Assembly: GCA_039720395.1 (NCBI GenBank) | Contig: CM077833.1 | Coordinates: forward strand, 19,839,133-19,903,132 | Origin: Liquidambar formosana | Taxonomy: Eukaryota; Streptophyta; Magnoliopsida; Saxifragales; Altingiaceae | DNA: 64,000 nt | Direction: 5' to 3' | Shown: positions 35,455 to 47,263 of the stretch, piece by piece | Position numbering within the stretch: position 1 is the stretch's first letter | Layout: each line of letters begins with the position of its first letter | Notes under the pieces: model-generated | What the model saw: only the letters and a program-made list of their open reading frames with translations | Databases searched by the model: none | What the model was told of the DNA's origin: nothing | Made by a program: the position numbers and the translations under genes

Positions 35455-36675
35455 GTTTCCATGCTGAGCTTCATTAATCATGTCTAGTTAAGCTTGGGAT
35501 TGTTTTAGTGTAATGCTAGGGAGTCTAAATCAAGTGCCACCCTCGTGGGTCGGTTGTCGATTGGTAGGGGTAGTTGGGCTGGGTCTGTGTCGGTTATGGT
35601 TTCTTGCTGGCATGTGTTGACTTGTAATTGTGGTTGCTTTCATAGAGATTGTGTGGAAATTGGTTCTGCTGGAATGTTATTTCTAGAATCTTTTGTTTCT
35701 TACTCAAGTTATTTGGGGTACTTTATTGCTTTCGGGGAATCGTCATGTTGTTCAAACGAATATTCAACGACAAATGTGAAACCAATCATAAACAGCTTAA
35801 TTTTTCCGACTGCTTAAATGATAACCAAAATCAAACGTGGAGAGCTTTGCAATGGCATATCGTAATCTAGTTTCACTTTTTGTCAAACTGACCATATACA
35901 AAATAAACTCATTTGAAGTGGTTGAAGAACACAATGAATTCATATTGAGAGTCATTTCACTGCATGGATATTTTCGACTTTCGAGAGACATTATACTAAT
36001 GAACTCATTCCAATGTCCTCACTGAGCAAATGTGTAACCTTCAAATCTGTTTGTTTGTTTGTTTGTGGTTTTTTTATTTTTTTTTATTTTTTTTTTTCAA
36101 CTTGAGAATTGACCATACATGTACAATGTATAAATATATATAATACTAACAATACATAAATGTGTGTGACGTATGTGTGTGTGAAAATGTTTGGGTGTTC
36201 GATGTTGTGTAGATATGTGATGCTGATCTGTACTATTGACGATAATCACGGGCAAACGAATGACATACACAAACGGTCATGATCAACATCGTATATGTGC
36301 GCTGTCAAGCATGATCATTACTAGTTTAGAAAATAAAATCGTTTAGGATTACATCTATCAACATTTTCCCAAAGAACAACTAAAATGTTTCTAGGAATTA
36401 CTAAAATCCCAAATCTGATAATCTTTTATTCAATAATCTAAATTAGTTTAGAAATCAACCGACTTTATTTTATTTCTATATAAGCACTGTTTATCTTCAC
36501 ATTCATATGAGAGTATGAGACTCTAAAATAATCTTAATAGAATCATTCCAAATACTATTAAACCTACCAAGAGCAAGTTTGCAACTTAATCAAGACTATT
36601 AATCACGATATAAATTTGCATTGTCTTCTTGATAAATTCTTTTAATTTCTTTTAACTTAGAAGAAGAAGATCATT
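35455..36675. other. Intergenic DNA, no gene seen
   Basis: Mixed AT-rich sequence with a TTTG microsatellite near 36049-36064. Short open frames here have no recognisable content. Confidence 0.5.
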
Positions 36676-36683
36676 ATTAAGAG

Positions 36684-37270
36684 CAGAGGCAGATCCATAA
36701 ATTTTTTTCAGTGGTTGCACTTTAAATTTTTTTTTTTAATATATATATATATTTGCTTCTACGAGTTAGATAAGAAAGAGAGGAAAGTAGAACCACATAC
36801 TGGCATGGTTGACTGGAAATTGTGAAATGACATAAACGATAGACATGCCACATTTTAAAATGCGTATGTGTCTAAATGACTTTTAAAAACATAGAACCCT
36901 ACATACTACTCTTAACACTCTTATCCCCATCTATCCTATGTGGGACAAAGTGTCAACAAGATGGTAAAAGAAGGAAGTCACAGGACCACATATTTACACA
37001 ATTGAATAGAAACTATAAAAATAGTACATGAGACTAGCAAACACGCCATAAAAACCAATTCACAAATTAAACCCTACTTTATTTAATCTACAAAAGTGGT
37101 GTACATTAGTAAATTTAACCAAAATTTAATCAAATTTAACCAAATTTAATCAAAATTAACTATTTTTTCTCAATGGGGTTAAAGCACTTAAGTAAATTAA
37201 AATAACATTACTTATTCAAATTTTTTTTTTTAATATTTGAGTGGTTGCACGTGAGGTGCATCTGCCCCTG
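36684..37270. mobile_element. dTph1-like non-autonomous hAT element, copy 2
   Basis: 587 bp. Left end CAGAGGCAGATCCA and right end (rc) CAGGGGCAGATGCACC form a clear inverted repeat. The target duplication ATTAAGAG is perfect (36676-36683 and 37271-37278). The interior is homologous to the copy at 31146-31811. A perfect duplication and well-kept ends suggest this is the younger insertion. Non-coding, so it would have depended on a transposase supplied elsewhere. Confidence 0.92.
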
Positions 37271-37278
37271 ATTAAGAG

Positions 37279-40265
37279 CAATGACTTCCTTTTACGACAT
37301 TATAATATCATCATCATCAAACCAAGGTTGTTTTCTTTTCCCTCTCTTTTTTTTTTTTTTTCCCAAGAATCAAACCAAGTTGATTATATGGTAATAGGCT
37401 TACCATAACTATCTCTGATGATAGAACCAATTGCTACTTTGCTATTTTTAGCTGAGTCATCAAAGTTTAATTTAATTCACTTTTCATTAGGACAAATTCA
37501 ACGAATAAATTTTATGTTTTTCTTCTTCTTCTTCTTTTGCACCCAATAAACAAAACTATAAAATTTTTAATTAGCCTTATTGCTATACATATGTATTTAT
37601 GTCGTATCGTAATTGTTTTATTTTCAATTTTCATTTGCTTTCATATATTAGAAATATACTTATTAATCATAATAAAGTTATAGATTTGTGCCTTTTGTTA
37701 ATTATTTTATTTAATTGAATATTTTCTTTATTGTAATAAATGTTTACTCCTATATTTTATTGTAGCAAAAGAAATTGCCAAAATATTATATTCAAACTTA
37801 ACCAATCCAAATTTAACGTAAATCGTGTTAGTTTGGTTCTACTAATACATGATTAGATTTTGGGTTCAAAGAATGAAAACCGACCTTTGATTGGTTTGAT
37901 TATAGGTCGATATAAATTGACCCAAACCAAACCAAACCGAATTGAAATTCTAATATGAATTACAACGCTCACACGCTATCCCATAAGTCCATAACTATGA
38001 TGCCATCTTCGGCATTCATGGTTTGATTGAAACAAGCATTAATGATGTTTTAACAAGAATCTAAAATTCAAGGAAGGGTTGTTAAACCAACTTTAGCATT
38101 AACTAATCACATAGCATCACGTCAAGTCATTGAAATTTGCTTTACTTTAGCTTTTCTATTGAATGACTGAAGCAACCCTAGGTACCTTAATACGACACAG
38201 TATGATTCCACTGTGTCTGTGTGTTGGAAGAATCTTTAACTGCGTCACCTTGTGAAGCTTAGTATAAATTCTTCATGCCTACCCCCAAAATTAGTATGCC
38301 CATAGCAAAAAAATGAAAAAGGAAAAAAGAAAAAAGGCCAAAAATAGTATGTATTCTTCCTTTCTTTTAGGAGCATTTAGCTCCTTAAGTGGTCACTCTT
38401 TCCATTCTCCACCTAGGGTTGTCGCGGGGGTGCTCATTGTTTCAAAATGTGAAATAAAATAATCAAAATATTGTCGATGTTGCTTAAAATAGATATACTC
38501 TTTCTAGTTTCAATTGAGGTGTACTCAATAAAGTAACCAAAATATTTAAGCAAAACAGTAATAATAATTTTGTTTTGAGATGAAATGAAATAATTTTGTT
38601 ACGGAACAGAACGGTTGCTTTGTGATAATGAACCTATTGAGCCGTCAAGCTGTGAAGAAGCTAGCGCAAAAAGGCGCGGGATTAGTGGCCAATCGGTCTC
38701 ATCTTGATAATTAAGTAGATGGCTTTGAAACGAAAGAACATCCAAGAAAGAAGCCTAGTAACAATTTGCTACCAATGGCTTTCACTAATTTTTAGGGGAC
38801 CACTCTATCTCTAAACCATGGAATAAAGATGCAAAACGATAATGGATGGTGCAAGGGGGGAGTATGTTTTTCCTAGCCTCCTGTATCAGACCTGTTGTGG
38901 GTGCTCCTGCTTTCTAATAAATTCCACATCACCAAAGGGAAAAGACACCTAAATTTACTTTCCCACCTTTCATTTACTATTTACTTACTGTAAATTTAAG
39001 CTAAACGTTCATTTGGTACATGTAAACTCAATCCTTGGATTTTTTTCCACGCAATCTTGCTTTGATCAGGTGCTTTGAATGGCCGCGGAAGCAACAAAAA
39101 AAAAAAAAAAAGCTCTTGCGATAGCGATAATGCTTTACTACTTTCACCAAAAGACAGATGAAATCTAGGTAAAAATGCTCCACATTTAATGTTCTTTCAT
39201 CTTTGTGAGATCTCTTGATCACTTTAAATTTACCAGTAACGTGACTTCTCATTCAAGTCATACTGCTTTAGATTTCTGTTTGGTTTTTTTCACCTTCCGT
39301 CCTCTGTGTTTTTCCATGGCCTTTTTCATTTTTTTTACCTCTTTTTTACTCAATCTGGTAACTATATTGTGAGACATTGAACATTTCCAACCACAGGAAT
39401 AATGGGTATGCTTGTGAACGAAGTATTTCCACTTCGTAACATTGCACAAAGCCATGTTGTGAAAATGTAAAAAAGATGGCTAGCTAGAGTGGTACTAGGT
39501 CTCATCAAGGCACCAGTCTAACTGTCGTATCAAATTCTTGGTGCCCAATCCAATGGATGCCATGTCTGTGATGGAATCCTCAGTAGCCTCTCCACTCCAC
39601 TCGTTGTCATGTCCGAGACATTATAGCATGGAGTTGTAATCATATTAATCAAATGAGCTCGTTTCTTTTTTTTTAATTAAAAAAATTTATTTAAACATAT
39701 AATAATGTTATGTCATCATATTTATCATATTGAATTTGTTATTATTAAATAAAGTAAGTCGAAGTATGTCAAAATAGACCCTCATGCAGGGGTCAAAGTT
39801 GATGGAAAATTTATAGCCAGATAGTAGTTAGATGAGAGAGGGATCGAACATAAAATTTTGATGGGTGGATGTGAATTAAATCGTATGATATTTTATAATA
39901 AAATTTTATATGTAGGATCCTCATAAGTTTTTATATTTAACAAAACGGGGCATGTTTTGAAATTCATGTAATACGAGCTTAAGTATATAGGAGGAGATCT
40001 CATTAATGCACTTATGAGGATGCCCTCATCATAATTAACTTCTCAATATAGCATGGTTTCCACTGTGTTATTGTTAGAAATCTCACTTTAAAGAGAAGAG
40101 ATGTTAATGATTTAGATTGTCTACCATGCCTAATTTGTCAAGGTTACTATATTTGTCTTCTAGCTCAATGGAGCTGTAGCCTTGTCCCAAATAAGATGCT
40201 AGCTTTTGCATTTAGCTTCAACTTGTATGTCAATCCTTGTCTATCAATCTACACTGTTCTCGTTT

Positions 40266-40296
<31 letters not shown>

Positions 40297-41281
40297 TGTG
40301 TCCAAAGCACCCCTACGAGTATTGAATACGTACATAGCTGGTTGTGTACGCATACTTCTGACTAGGAGAGGTCACGATGGAGATCAGTTTTTGCCCATAC
40401 ATGCCATCCAATTGCTTTCACATGGGCCCACCCTCTCTCTCTCTCTCAAAACCAGCAGATGACCACTAATGAATTAATGACCCCCTGAATTGAGAACTAA
40501 GAATATATCACCTAATTTGAATGGTAAAGTTTCTCGATGTCGGACCAAAGATTTGGTTTGGATGCCATTTCCACGTGGGTTCGATCCTATTGTCCCGTAA
40601 CTCTTTAACGCCTATATCTATCGACTTATATGTGATGAAGTCCTTATTGTCCAGCGAAAAAATTATACATAAAAATGAAAAATGAAAAATGGTGCAGACG
40701 CGCATTATTATATGTCCAAAAATTGATCTCAGGATACCTAAATTTATCTTCAATTCAACCCTTGAATCTAACCTAATTCTATGTCAATATTGTCATGTAG
40801 ATTCATTATTACCTCTACTCTGTTTTGTACTTTCAACTTTGTCATATTTGCATGTTATAAATGAATATAAAGTGTGAGAGGGGAGAGGTGAAAAATTTTA
40901 CCCATTTTTTCATGGAAAGTATTCATTAGAATTAGAATAAGGTTTTGGGACCCTATTCTACATGTGGGTGTATGCTGGATCTTGTTAATGAATAGCCTTG
41001 CTACTTGCTAGGAAAGGAAGAGGAAAAATAGGAGGGGAGTATTCATTAGGTGGGGTTTGGTCCACTATGAGATTTAGGTATGACGTTTCCATTGGTTTCA
41101 ATATTAAAGATTACACCAATTCGTTGACTTTTTCATCAGCCCAACACAAGCACGTAAGCCCAATAATGATTATAAGCTTGAATTCGTTTGATCGAAGTCA
41201 TCTTGAAAAACACTATTTGCCACATGGAACCTTCTCGTCAAAGGAGGTGTGCTGTGGGAATTCAGTTTGAGTTTAATCTTA
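37279..41281. other. Long AT-rich intergenic stretch
   Basis: No gene is supported over about 4 kb. It contains a (GA)13-type microsatellite at about 40266-40292, a short CT block at 40434-40447 and an A16 run near 39097. An open - strand stretch at 39028-39455 is Lys-rich but in two frames and matches nothing I recognise. Confidence 0.5.
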
Positions 41282-41498
41282 GACTATGTTTGTTTACCTG
41301 AAATGGAAGTAGATGGGAATAGGAATGATCTGATTTCATGCTTAAAGTAGTATGAAATGAAAAGTGATTTGAAATGGTTATATAAACACACTATTTGATT
41401 TCATTCCATTCAAACTATCCCATTCAAACATGCTGTTTGGAATGAATTGAAATGAAATTTCATTCCATCTATTTCATTCTAGTTAAATAAACATGGCC
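41282..41498. mobile_element. Short TIR MITE with GACTATGTTTGTTTA ends
   Basis: 217 bp. The left end gactatgtttgtttacctg and the right end (rc) ggccatgtttatttaacta are inverted repeats. Internal tgaaatgaaa / tttcattcca blocks can also pair. Flanks are tta and ttc, so a 3-bp duplication (Harbinger/Tourist class) is possible but not clean. It lies 1.46 kb upstream of the AHL start codon. Confidence 0.55.
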
Positions 41499-42354
41499 TT
41501 CTAGTCATGTCCAATGGGTCCATCAACCTTATACAAAAAGAGAAAAGTCATTATATATGAGGTGTGCTTATGGGTGATTTCATAATCTCTCTCGTTTTCA
41601 AGAGTCATTGTATGGGTCTCAAGATACAAGTTATATATTTTAAAAGAGAATCATATGGGGATCCTCTATCCAAAAATTTACTAAAAAAATATAGCATGAT
41701 TTGATTGTGGATGATTAAAACTTGGTGTTCCCTCTTTTCATAACTTTTTTTTTTTTCCTTCATTAAAATTCACTTTAACTTTGCTAGGTATGCGTGAGCT
41801 TGTTTTGACAATTTTTTTAATTGAATCTATAGGTGACAATATGGTGGATTTAATTTAATAAATATAAAATTTAGTACATGCATGTCTTAAATTGCATATC
41901 CAAAATGACTTAAAAGGAGATTGTTATAGATCTCTACCTTAATTTATTTTCCTAATAGTGTGATAATAGACATATCTAAAACATATATTTTTTTATGTTC
42001 TGTGAGACACATCATTAGAAGTGAAAATAGGAAAATATTTAGGGATTAATAACATTTCCTTGACTTAAATATAAACGAATTAGAAAATGTTAAAGAGCAC
42101 AATTATCACATCAATCATACAAGTAAATTTAAGCTAATGAATTGAATTGTAAAACATTGCTAAAAATAAGCTTCTTCATAAGATGCAAACATGAGATTTT
42201 AAATTGAGTTTTCGTTCTTTCATTATCATATGCAAATACTCATCTTATAAGTGAAATGTGCATCACAAGAATTAGTCTCATCCAAAAACTTGAGGTTACC
42301 ATTGGTTTGACAAAGTAAATAAATATTGAAGTGAATAAAATAAATAATGAACCG
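41499..42354. other. Intergenic DNA before the AHL promoter
   Basis: AT-rich; no gene or element is supported. Confidence 0.45.
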
Positions 42355-42635
42355 AGAGAGAGAGAGAGAGAGTTGGAGATGACATAGGGAGGGACAGAAA
42401 ATACAAAGGATAGGTGTAGATAAATTGGAGATAGAGAGAGAAGGAGGTAGAAAGAGAGAGTTCCACATCCCCCATAACCCAAAAGAAGAACACATCAAGG
42501 TGTCATTGTCAATCCACTCGGTCGGGAGACTCTACTCATCTCTTCCTCTCCTCTCACTCTCCTCTCTCCCCATCTTTCAAACTTGAAGAAAAAAGGATTG
42601 GCGGTGAAAGGTTTAGCTAACCAAAATTAAAGCAT

Positions 42636-42670
<35 letters not shown>

Positions 42671-42954
42671 GAGCCTACCACACCTCCAGCCAGCGGCGCC
42701 ATTTAGTCTTTACTTGGTTTCCAAGCTCACCCACCTCCCTTCTCCTCACTTTCTCTCTCCTCTCTCTTTCTCTCTCTATAACACCCCATTTGATTCATAT
42801 AAACAAATCCAAATCCCCTTACCTTCCTGCCCTCTCTCTCTCTTGCTTTCACCTCATCTCTCTCCCCCCTGTTCCAAACTTAGTTATATATTTTATTGCA
42901 TATACATCCACAAGCCACCAATCATATAGATACAGAGAGAGAGAAAGAGAAAAG
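42355..42954 (+). promoter_or_regulatory. AHL promoter and leader, GA/CT-rich
   Basis: GA repeats at 42356-42372 and 42433-42460 and CT repeats at 42641-42666, 42760-42778 and 42833-42842 crowd this region, with gagagagagaaag-type sequence just before the start codon. GA/CT repeats are binding sites for plant BBR/BPC GAGA-binding proteins (family knowledge). A TATA-like tctataaca at about 42775-42782 would put the transcription start near 42805-42815, giving a leader of roughly 140-150 bases. Confidence 0.5.
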
Positions 42955-43908
42955 ATGAAAGGTGAGTATGCAGAATCAAAGAATGACGCTAACAGCATGT
43001 TTGCCAAACTTCACCAACATCAACAGCACCAACAGAATTTCCAGCAACAACAGCCTTTCCATCTCCTCCCCCAGCACCACCAGCACCACCACTTCCAAGT
43101 CGCCCGTGAATGCCAAACCTCCGAGGAAGACGACAGCCGCAGCAGCGGCGGCGCCACCGGCACCACCACCCCACCCTCCACCGCCAGGACCACTTCCAAG
43201 CCATCAGAAGGCGGCGGCGATGGTGCTACCATAGAGGTTGTTCGACGACCCAGAGGCCGACCACCCGGATCCAAAAACAAGCCCAAACCGCCCGTTATTA
43301 TAACCCGTGAACCCGAACCCGCGATGAGCCCTTACATCCTTGAAGTCCCTGGGGGCGTTGATGTCGTCGAAGCTATAGCCCGCTTCTCGCGCCGGCGGAA
43401 TACGGGGCTCTGTGTTCTCACCGGCTCCGGAAACGTCGCGAACGTCACGCTCCGGCAACCCTCCACCACTCCGGGAGCCACCGTCACTTTCCACGGGCGC
43501 TTCGACATTCTCTCAATCTCCGCCACGTTTCTCCCCCCATCGGCGTCGTCTCAGGTTCCCTCCTCCGTGAACAATATCACCATCTCGCTCGCGGGTCCAC
43601 AGGGTCAGATCGTGGGAGGAGCCGTGGCGGGGCCTCTGCTCGCCGCGGGGACGGTGTTCGTCATTGCGGCGTCGTTTAACAACCCGTTGTATCATCGGTT
43701 ACCGGCGGACGATGAGGTCCACAATTCGGTTTCGGGTGGTGGAAATGACAACCATTCTCCGCCCACAGTGTCCGGCGGCGCAGATAGTGGACACCCACCG
43801 GCGGCTGCGGCTGAGTCGTGTGGGATGTCTATGTTTAGCTGTCATCTACCTTCTGATGTCATATGGGCCCCAACCGCCAGACAACCACCACCGCCACCGC
43901 CATACTGA
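42955..43908 (+). CDS. AT-hook motif nuclear-localised protein (AHL17/AHL28-like)
   Basis: A single exon of 317 residues. The N-terminus MKGEYAESKN recalls Arabidopsis AHL17. Residues 20-47 are a His/Gln-rich low-complexity tract and 60-92 a Ser/Thr/Gly tract. One type I AT-hook (RPRGRPPGSKNKPK, 98-111) is followed by a single PPC domain (about 125-245), including GRFDIL at 181-186 where the family usually has GRFEIL. The C-terminus ends SDVIWAPTAR plus a proline run and Tyr, as in AHL17. One AT-hook and no introns fit clade A AHLs. These bind the minor groove of AT-rich DNA, oligomerise through the PPC domain and repress growth and flowering genes. An in-frame ATG at 42790 would add 55 residues, but it precedes the likely transcription start and encodes leader sequence, so 42955 is preferred. 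GC content is far above the surroundings, as is common for intronless AHL genes. Confidence 0.95.
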   Translation: MKGEYAESKNDANSMFAKLHQHQQHQQNFQQQQPFHLLPQHHQHHHFQVARECQTSEEDDSRSSGGATGTTTPPSTARTTSKPSEGGGDGATIEVVRRPRGRPPGSKNKPKPPVIITREPEPAMSPYILEVPGGVDVVEAIARFSRRRNTGLCVLTGSGNVANVTLRQPSTTPGATVTFHGRFDILSISATFLPPSASSQVPSSVNNITISLAGPQGQIVGGAVAGPLLAAGTVFVIAASFNNPLYHRLPADDEVHNSVSGGGNDNHSPPTVSGGADSGHPPAAAAESCGMSMFSCHLPSDVIWAPTARQPPPPPPY

Positions 43909-45329
43909 CTTTAGTTGGTCTGTGTGTCCCCCTCTCTTGTGGGTACTGTGAATTGTAGTGACTTTCTTCTCGTTGATTACTTTTTGTTTTTTAATTCTGA
44001 TGTTTGTTTTTTTTTTTTTTTTTTTTTTTTTCTTTTTTAACTTAGTTTTAGCTTTTAAATTTCGTTTTATTTGATGGAAAAATGAAATGAGAAACAGTGT
44101 AGTGTTTTTTGGTAGTATATTATGTTCAAAATTTCCATGTTTCTCTGTGAAAACCTCCTCTCATGGTCTCTACCTCTTTAATGGGTATAGCTGATAGTAC
44201 TGGTGTGTTGAATGTAACGTCAAAATCAAATCTTGTTTCTTCCCATCTGGAGGTGGTTTTTTTTTTTTTTGTTTTTTGGCTTCGATAAGGTCTTTACATG
44301 TTAGATTTTGTGGATTTGTGACTGGGTATGTGGACGGACATGAGTAAATGGGCCTAAAATGGGGTTGGAGCAGAGGTGGCATTGGAGTTTGGGACCTGAC
44401 CATATCTGATTATCATCTTCTTAGCAGGTGAGCCACTTGGATAGCTGTATGCCTCTGTGCTGCACTACTGGCTCAAGATAATGCTGCTGTTGCTGATTCA
44501 ATTGATTTTTTTCCTTCTTCAGTTGGATAAAGTGTGTGTAGCTAGCCCAGCAGAGAACGTGGTTAGGGTTGTGCTTGCCAGTTTCTTTTCAGTGCAGATG
44601 AGAGAGAGAGAGAGAGAGAGAGAGAGGGTCTGTGAGTTACTTTATCCGATAGCTTGTTGAAAGCTCTTCAAAACCCACTTTATTTCAATCTTTCTTTCTC
44701 TCTGATCCATCTGTACTTTGGTTTGTCTTTTATTGCTTCTTTCTTCCATGAGGAAAAAGAAAAGAAAGGGTGAAAACAAAGAGGGAGAGCATTCCTTTCC
44801 CTGAGTCTATCCAGTCTGCAATTTGATGCTTCAATCCATTGCTGATTCCTTTCATTAGAGCTTTTTTCTCTCAATAGGCCACCTTGATCTGGGCCCTTTG
44901 GCTCAGGATGGTTTTTGGGTAAAAATGGACATCATGTTACGTTCACATCAACATTTGGCTAGTTGATATGAATTATTATGGAGTTATATGGGTTGCAAGT
45001 TCAAGTTGCGCTACAAATAATAATAGTCATGGGGATCATTGCGTGTGCCATTGAAATTCCATGAGTTTCCATTGTGATTCATGTATAGGATTTGGAACAA
45101 GTGTTTTTGGAGGAATTTAGTTCTAAAAATGAAAAAAAAATTTCTAGGCTAAAATAGCTTCTAATTACACTAGTATGGTTATAGTTTGATCGTAAAGTTA
45201 TAATCATCTATACATCAGTGGAACAAAAAGAGATTGGTATGAGTTGAATGTTGGATTTTTGTCTACTCAAATCTTTGATTTGGTCGTCTGGCGGATGCGG
45301 ATTCTTAGTCTCTTTAATCATGCTGCCTC
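43909..45329. other. AHL 3' flank and intergenic DNA
   Basis: Contains a long T run (about 44007-44031) and a (GA)n microsatellite at 44599-44627. No gene is supported. Confidence 0.5.
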
Positions 45330-45505
45330 TATATAATTGGGTCCCATTATCATCATAAAATAATGGAAATTCACCATACTGTGGGTCTCACTAATTTGCA
45401 TTACATTACATTCGCGGTATATAATTGGGTCCCATTATCATCATAAAATAATGGGAATTCACCATACTGTGGGTCTCACTAATTTACATTACATTACACT
45501 ACATT
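45330..45505. repeat. Tandem duplication, 88-bp unit
   Basis: Two units start at 45330 and 45418 with tatataattgggtcccatt and run through ccatactgtgggtctcacta. Only a few differences are seen (ggaaattc versus gggaattc, tttgcatt versus tttacatt), so the duplication is recent. Confidence 0.9.
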
Positions 45506-46999
45506 AGTAGAAAGATAGTTCGCTGGAATGGCGTCAACTATTCAATTCATTCCATTCTGGTTCTTATTAAATGGTGGAAAGACAATAAATAATGTTTTAA
45601 GAAAGGAAAAAAAATTTCAATATTTGAAGTCATTCAATTGAGATGATCCTTTATAACAGTTTCCTCCCATTTTTGTGATGCTGGTGTATCCTCAGGCATG
45701 GAAGATGGCATATTTAAGGAGACTCAGGGTTTTTTATTCCACCCCACCCCACCGCACCCTCACATGAGAGAGTGGAACTCCATTCTCATACCATTGTATA
45801 CAAATTAAAGTGATATATAAAAATTAAAAAAAAGAAAAAAAAAAATGAGGAATTCCTAATTTGTTTACACTAGCTATCAATTTTGAAAATTTAATGATCT
45901 TTGTTAGCCCTGCCGTTTCTTGTGATCCTTTGTCATAGTCCATATTGGAGTGACTGATGGGCACAGGATGATCATAATGGCTTGCAGGGTTGGGGACTGG
46001 GAGGAAGAAGTAGACTATCGAATTAATGAAAAGAAGAATGAAATTATGTATCAGAATTCACAAGACAGATCGAAAACATTAGAATTAGAAACCCTATATC
46101 CACTGTTGGGAGACCATTTTTCATGCTGAAATTCGAAATTGGACTGATAAAAGGTTCTTGGACATAGCTGTGAGACACAAGATTGGGATGACAAATGTGC
46201 GTTATATATATCATCATGAAATTAAAGCTGTCCCCAAATTTTGTTCGCTACCCAAAATTTTCAAGGAAAATTATCTTGAATTAGATGCAAGACAAGGAAC
46301 CGGGCTAGAAACAACCATTCAAAGATATCAATAGAATCTACTCCTACTCTTAATCCTTCTTAATATGAACAAATGAGCATCAATGTTTTTCCATAAACTA
46401 GAATCCAATATCATGCGCTTACTTAATGAGAGAGGCAAATGCCACTAGACTAGCACGTCATCGGCTATATTATGTTTTTAATTGTTTTTAGGGCTTTATG
46501 GAGTTGATAAATAAGCCTTAAAATGTATAGAGGGGAATTATTCAAGACATTTGATTAACAAGGAATATTATTGTGGGGGAGAAGCTCTTACAAAGCCTAT
46601 GTTTCATGAATTTATGAACTTAATGAACATTGCATGATATACAAGGGGCTCCCTTGGTTAATGATGGAGATCAATAGGTTATGTGAAGACCGTAAGGTCT
46701 ACGCCAATAATGGAGCTCCTTGCCGTCCTATTGGTGAATAATTTCTTGCACCATCATGTGATAACGTTGAATGCAGATTTGAGGGCAGTCATTGGAGTCC
46801 ATCAATGCTTAACATTAAAATAATAAAATCTAATGGCACTTTGCAAGTTTTGTAATAAGGATTATATTGCATACATTATGGAAGATTATTATTATGATAA
46901 ATTTTTAGGCACCGATTATTACTCCAATGGAGCATTGTGATGTTTTCTTCTTCTGCAAGCGGTGGCTTAAAAGGGCCAAAAAAGATCCGACAAAGATTG
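45506..46999. other. AT-rich intergenic DNA
   Basis: No coding region or element ends are supported. Confidence 0.5.
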
Positions 47000-47001
47000 T
47001 A

Positions 47002-47261
47002 CTCCCTCCATTCCTATTGAAGTGGCCTCTTTTTCATTTTGGAATATTCCAAAATAATTGTCATATTCAAAAAGTTAACAACTCTTTTTATTTGATTTCC
47101 TAAATTATCTTTAAAAATGTCTTTTATCTCTTTCCAATGTTTTGTACACTCAAAAGCAAAATTGATATTTTAAAACTTAAATATTGATTCGAAAGCATTT
47201 AATAGAATTATCTAGAGAAACGTGTTTTTTTAAAGGGGATAGTCAAATAGGAATAAGAGAG
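47002..47261. mobile_element. Stowaway-like MITE
   Basis: 260 bp between TA dinucleotides (47000-47001 and 47262-47263). The left end CTCCCTCCATTCCTATTGAA and the right end (rc) CTCTCTTATTCCTATTTGAC form an inverted repeat of Stowaway type. Non-coding. Confidence 0.7.
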
Positions 47262-47263
47262 TA

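Noticed and set aside
39028..39455. Two neighbouring Lys-rich minus-strand open frames
   Set aside because: They are in separate frames, biased by A-rich sequence, with no recognisable domain.
42790..42954. An in-frame upstream ATG that would extend the AHL protein by 55 residues
   Set aside because: It encodes CT-rich leader sequence, precedes the likely transcription start, and the family N-terminus MKGEY begins at 42955.
42989..43695. Several long open frames antisense to or overlapping the AHL coding region
   Set aside because: They are shadows of a GC-rich coding sequence, with Arg/Trp/Cys-rich translations and no family resemblance.
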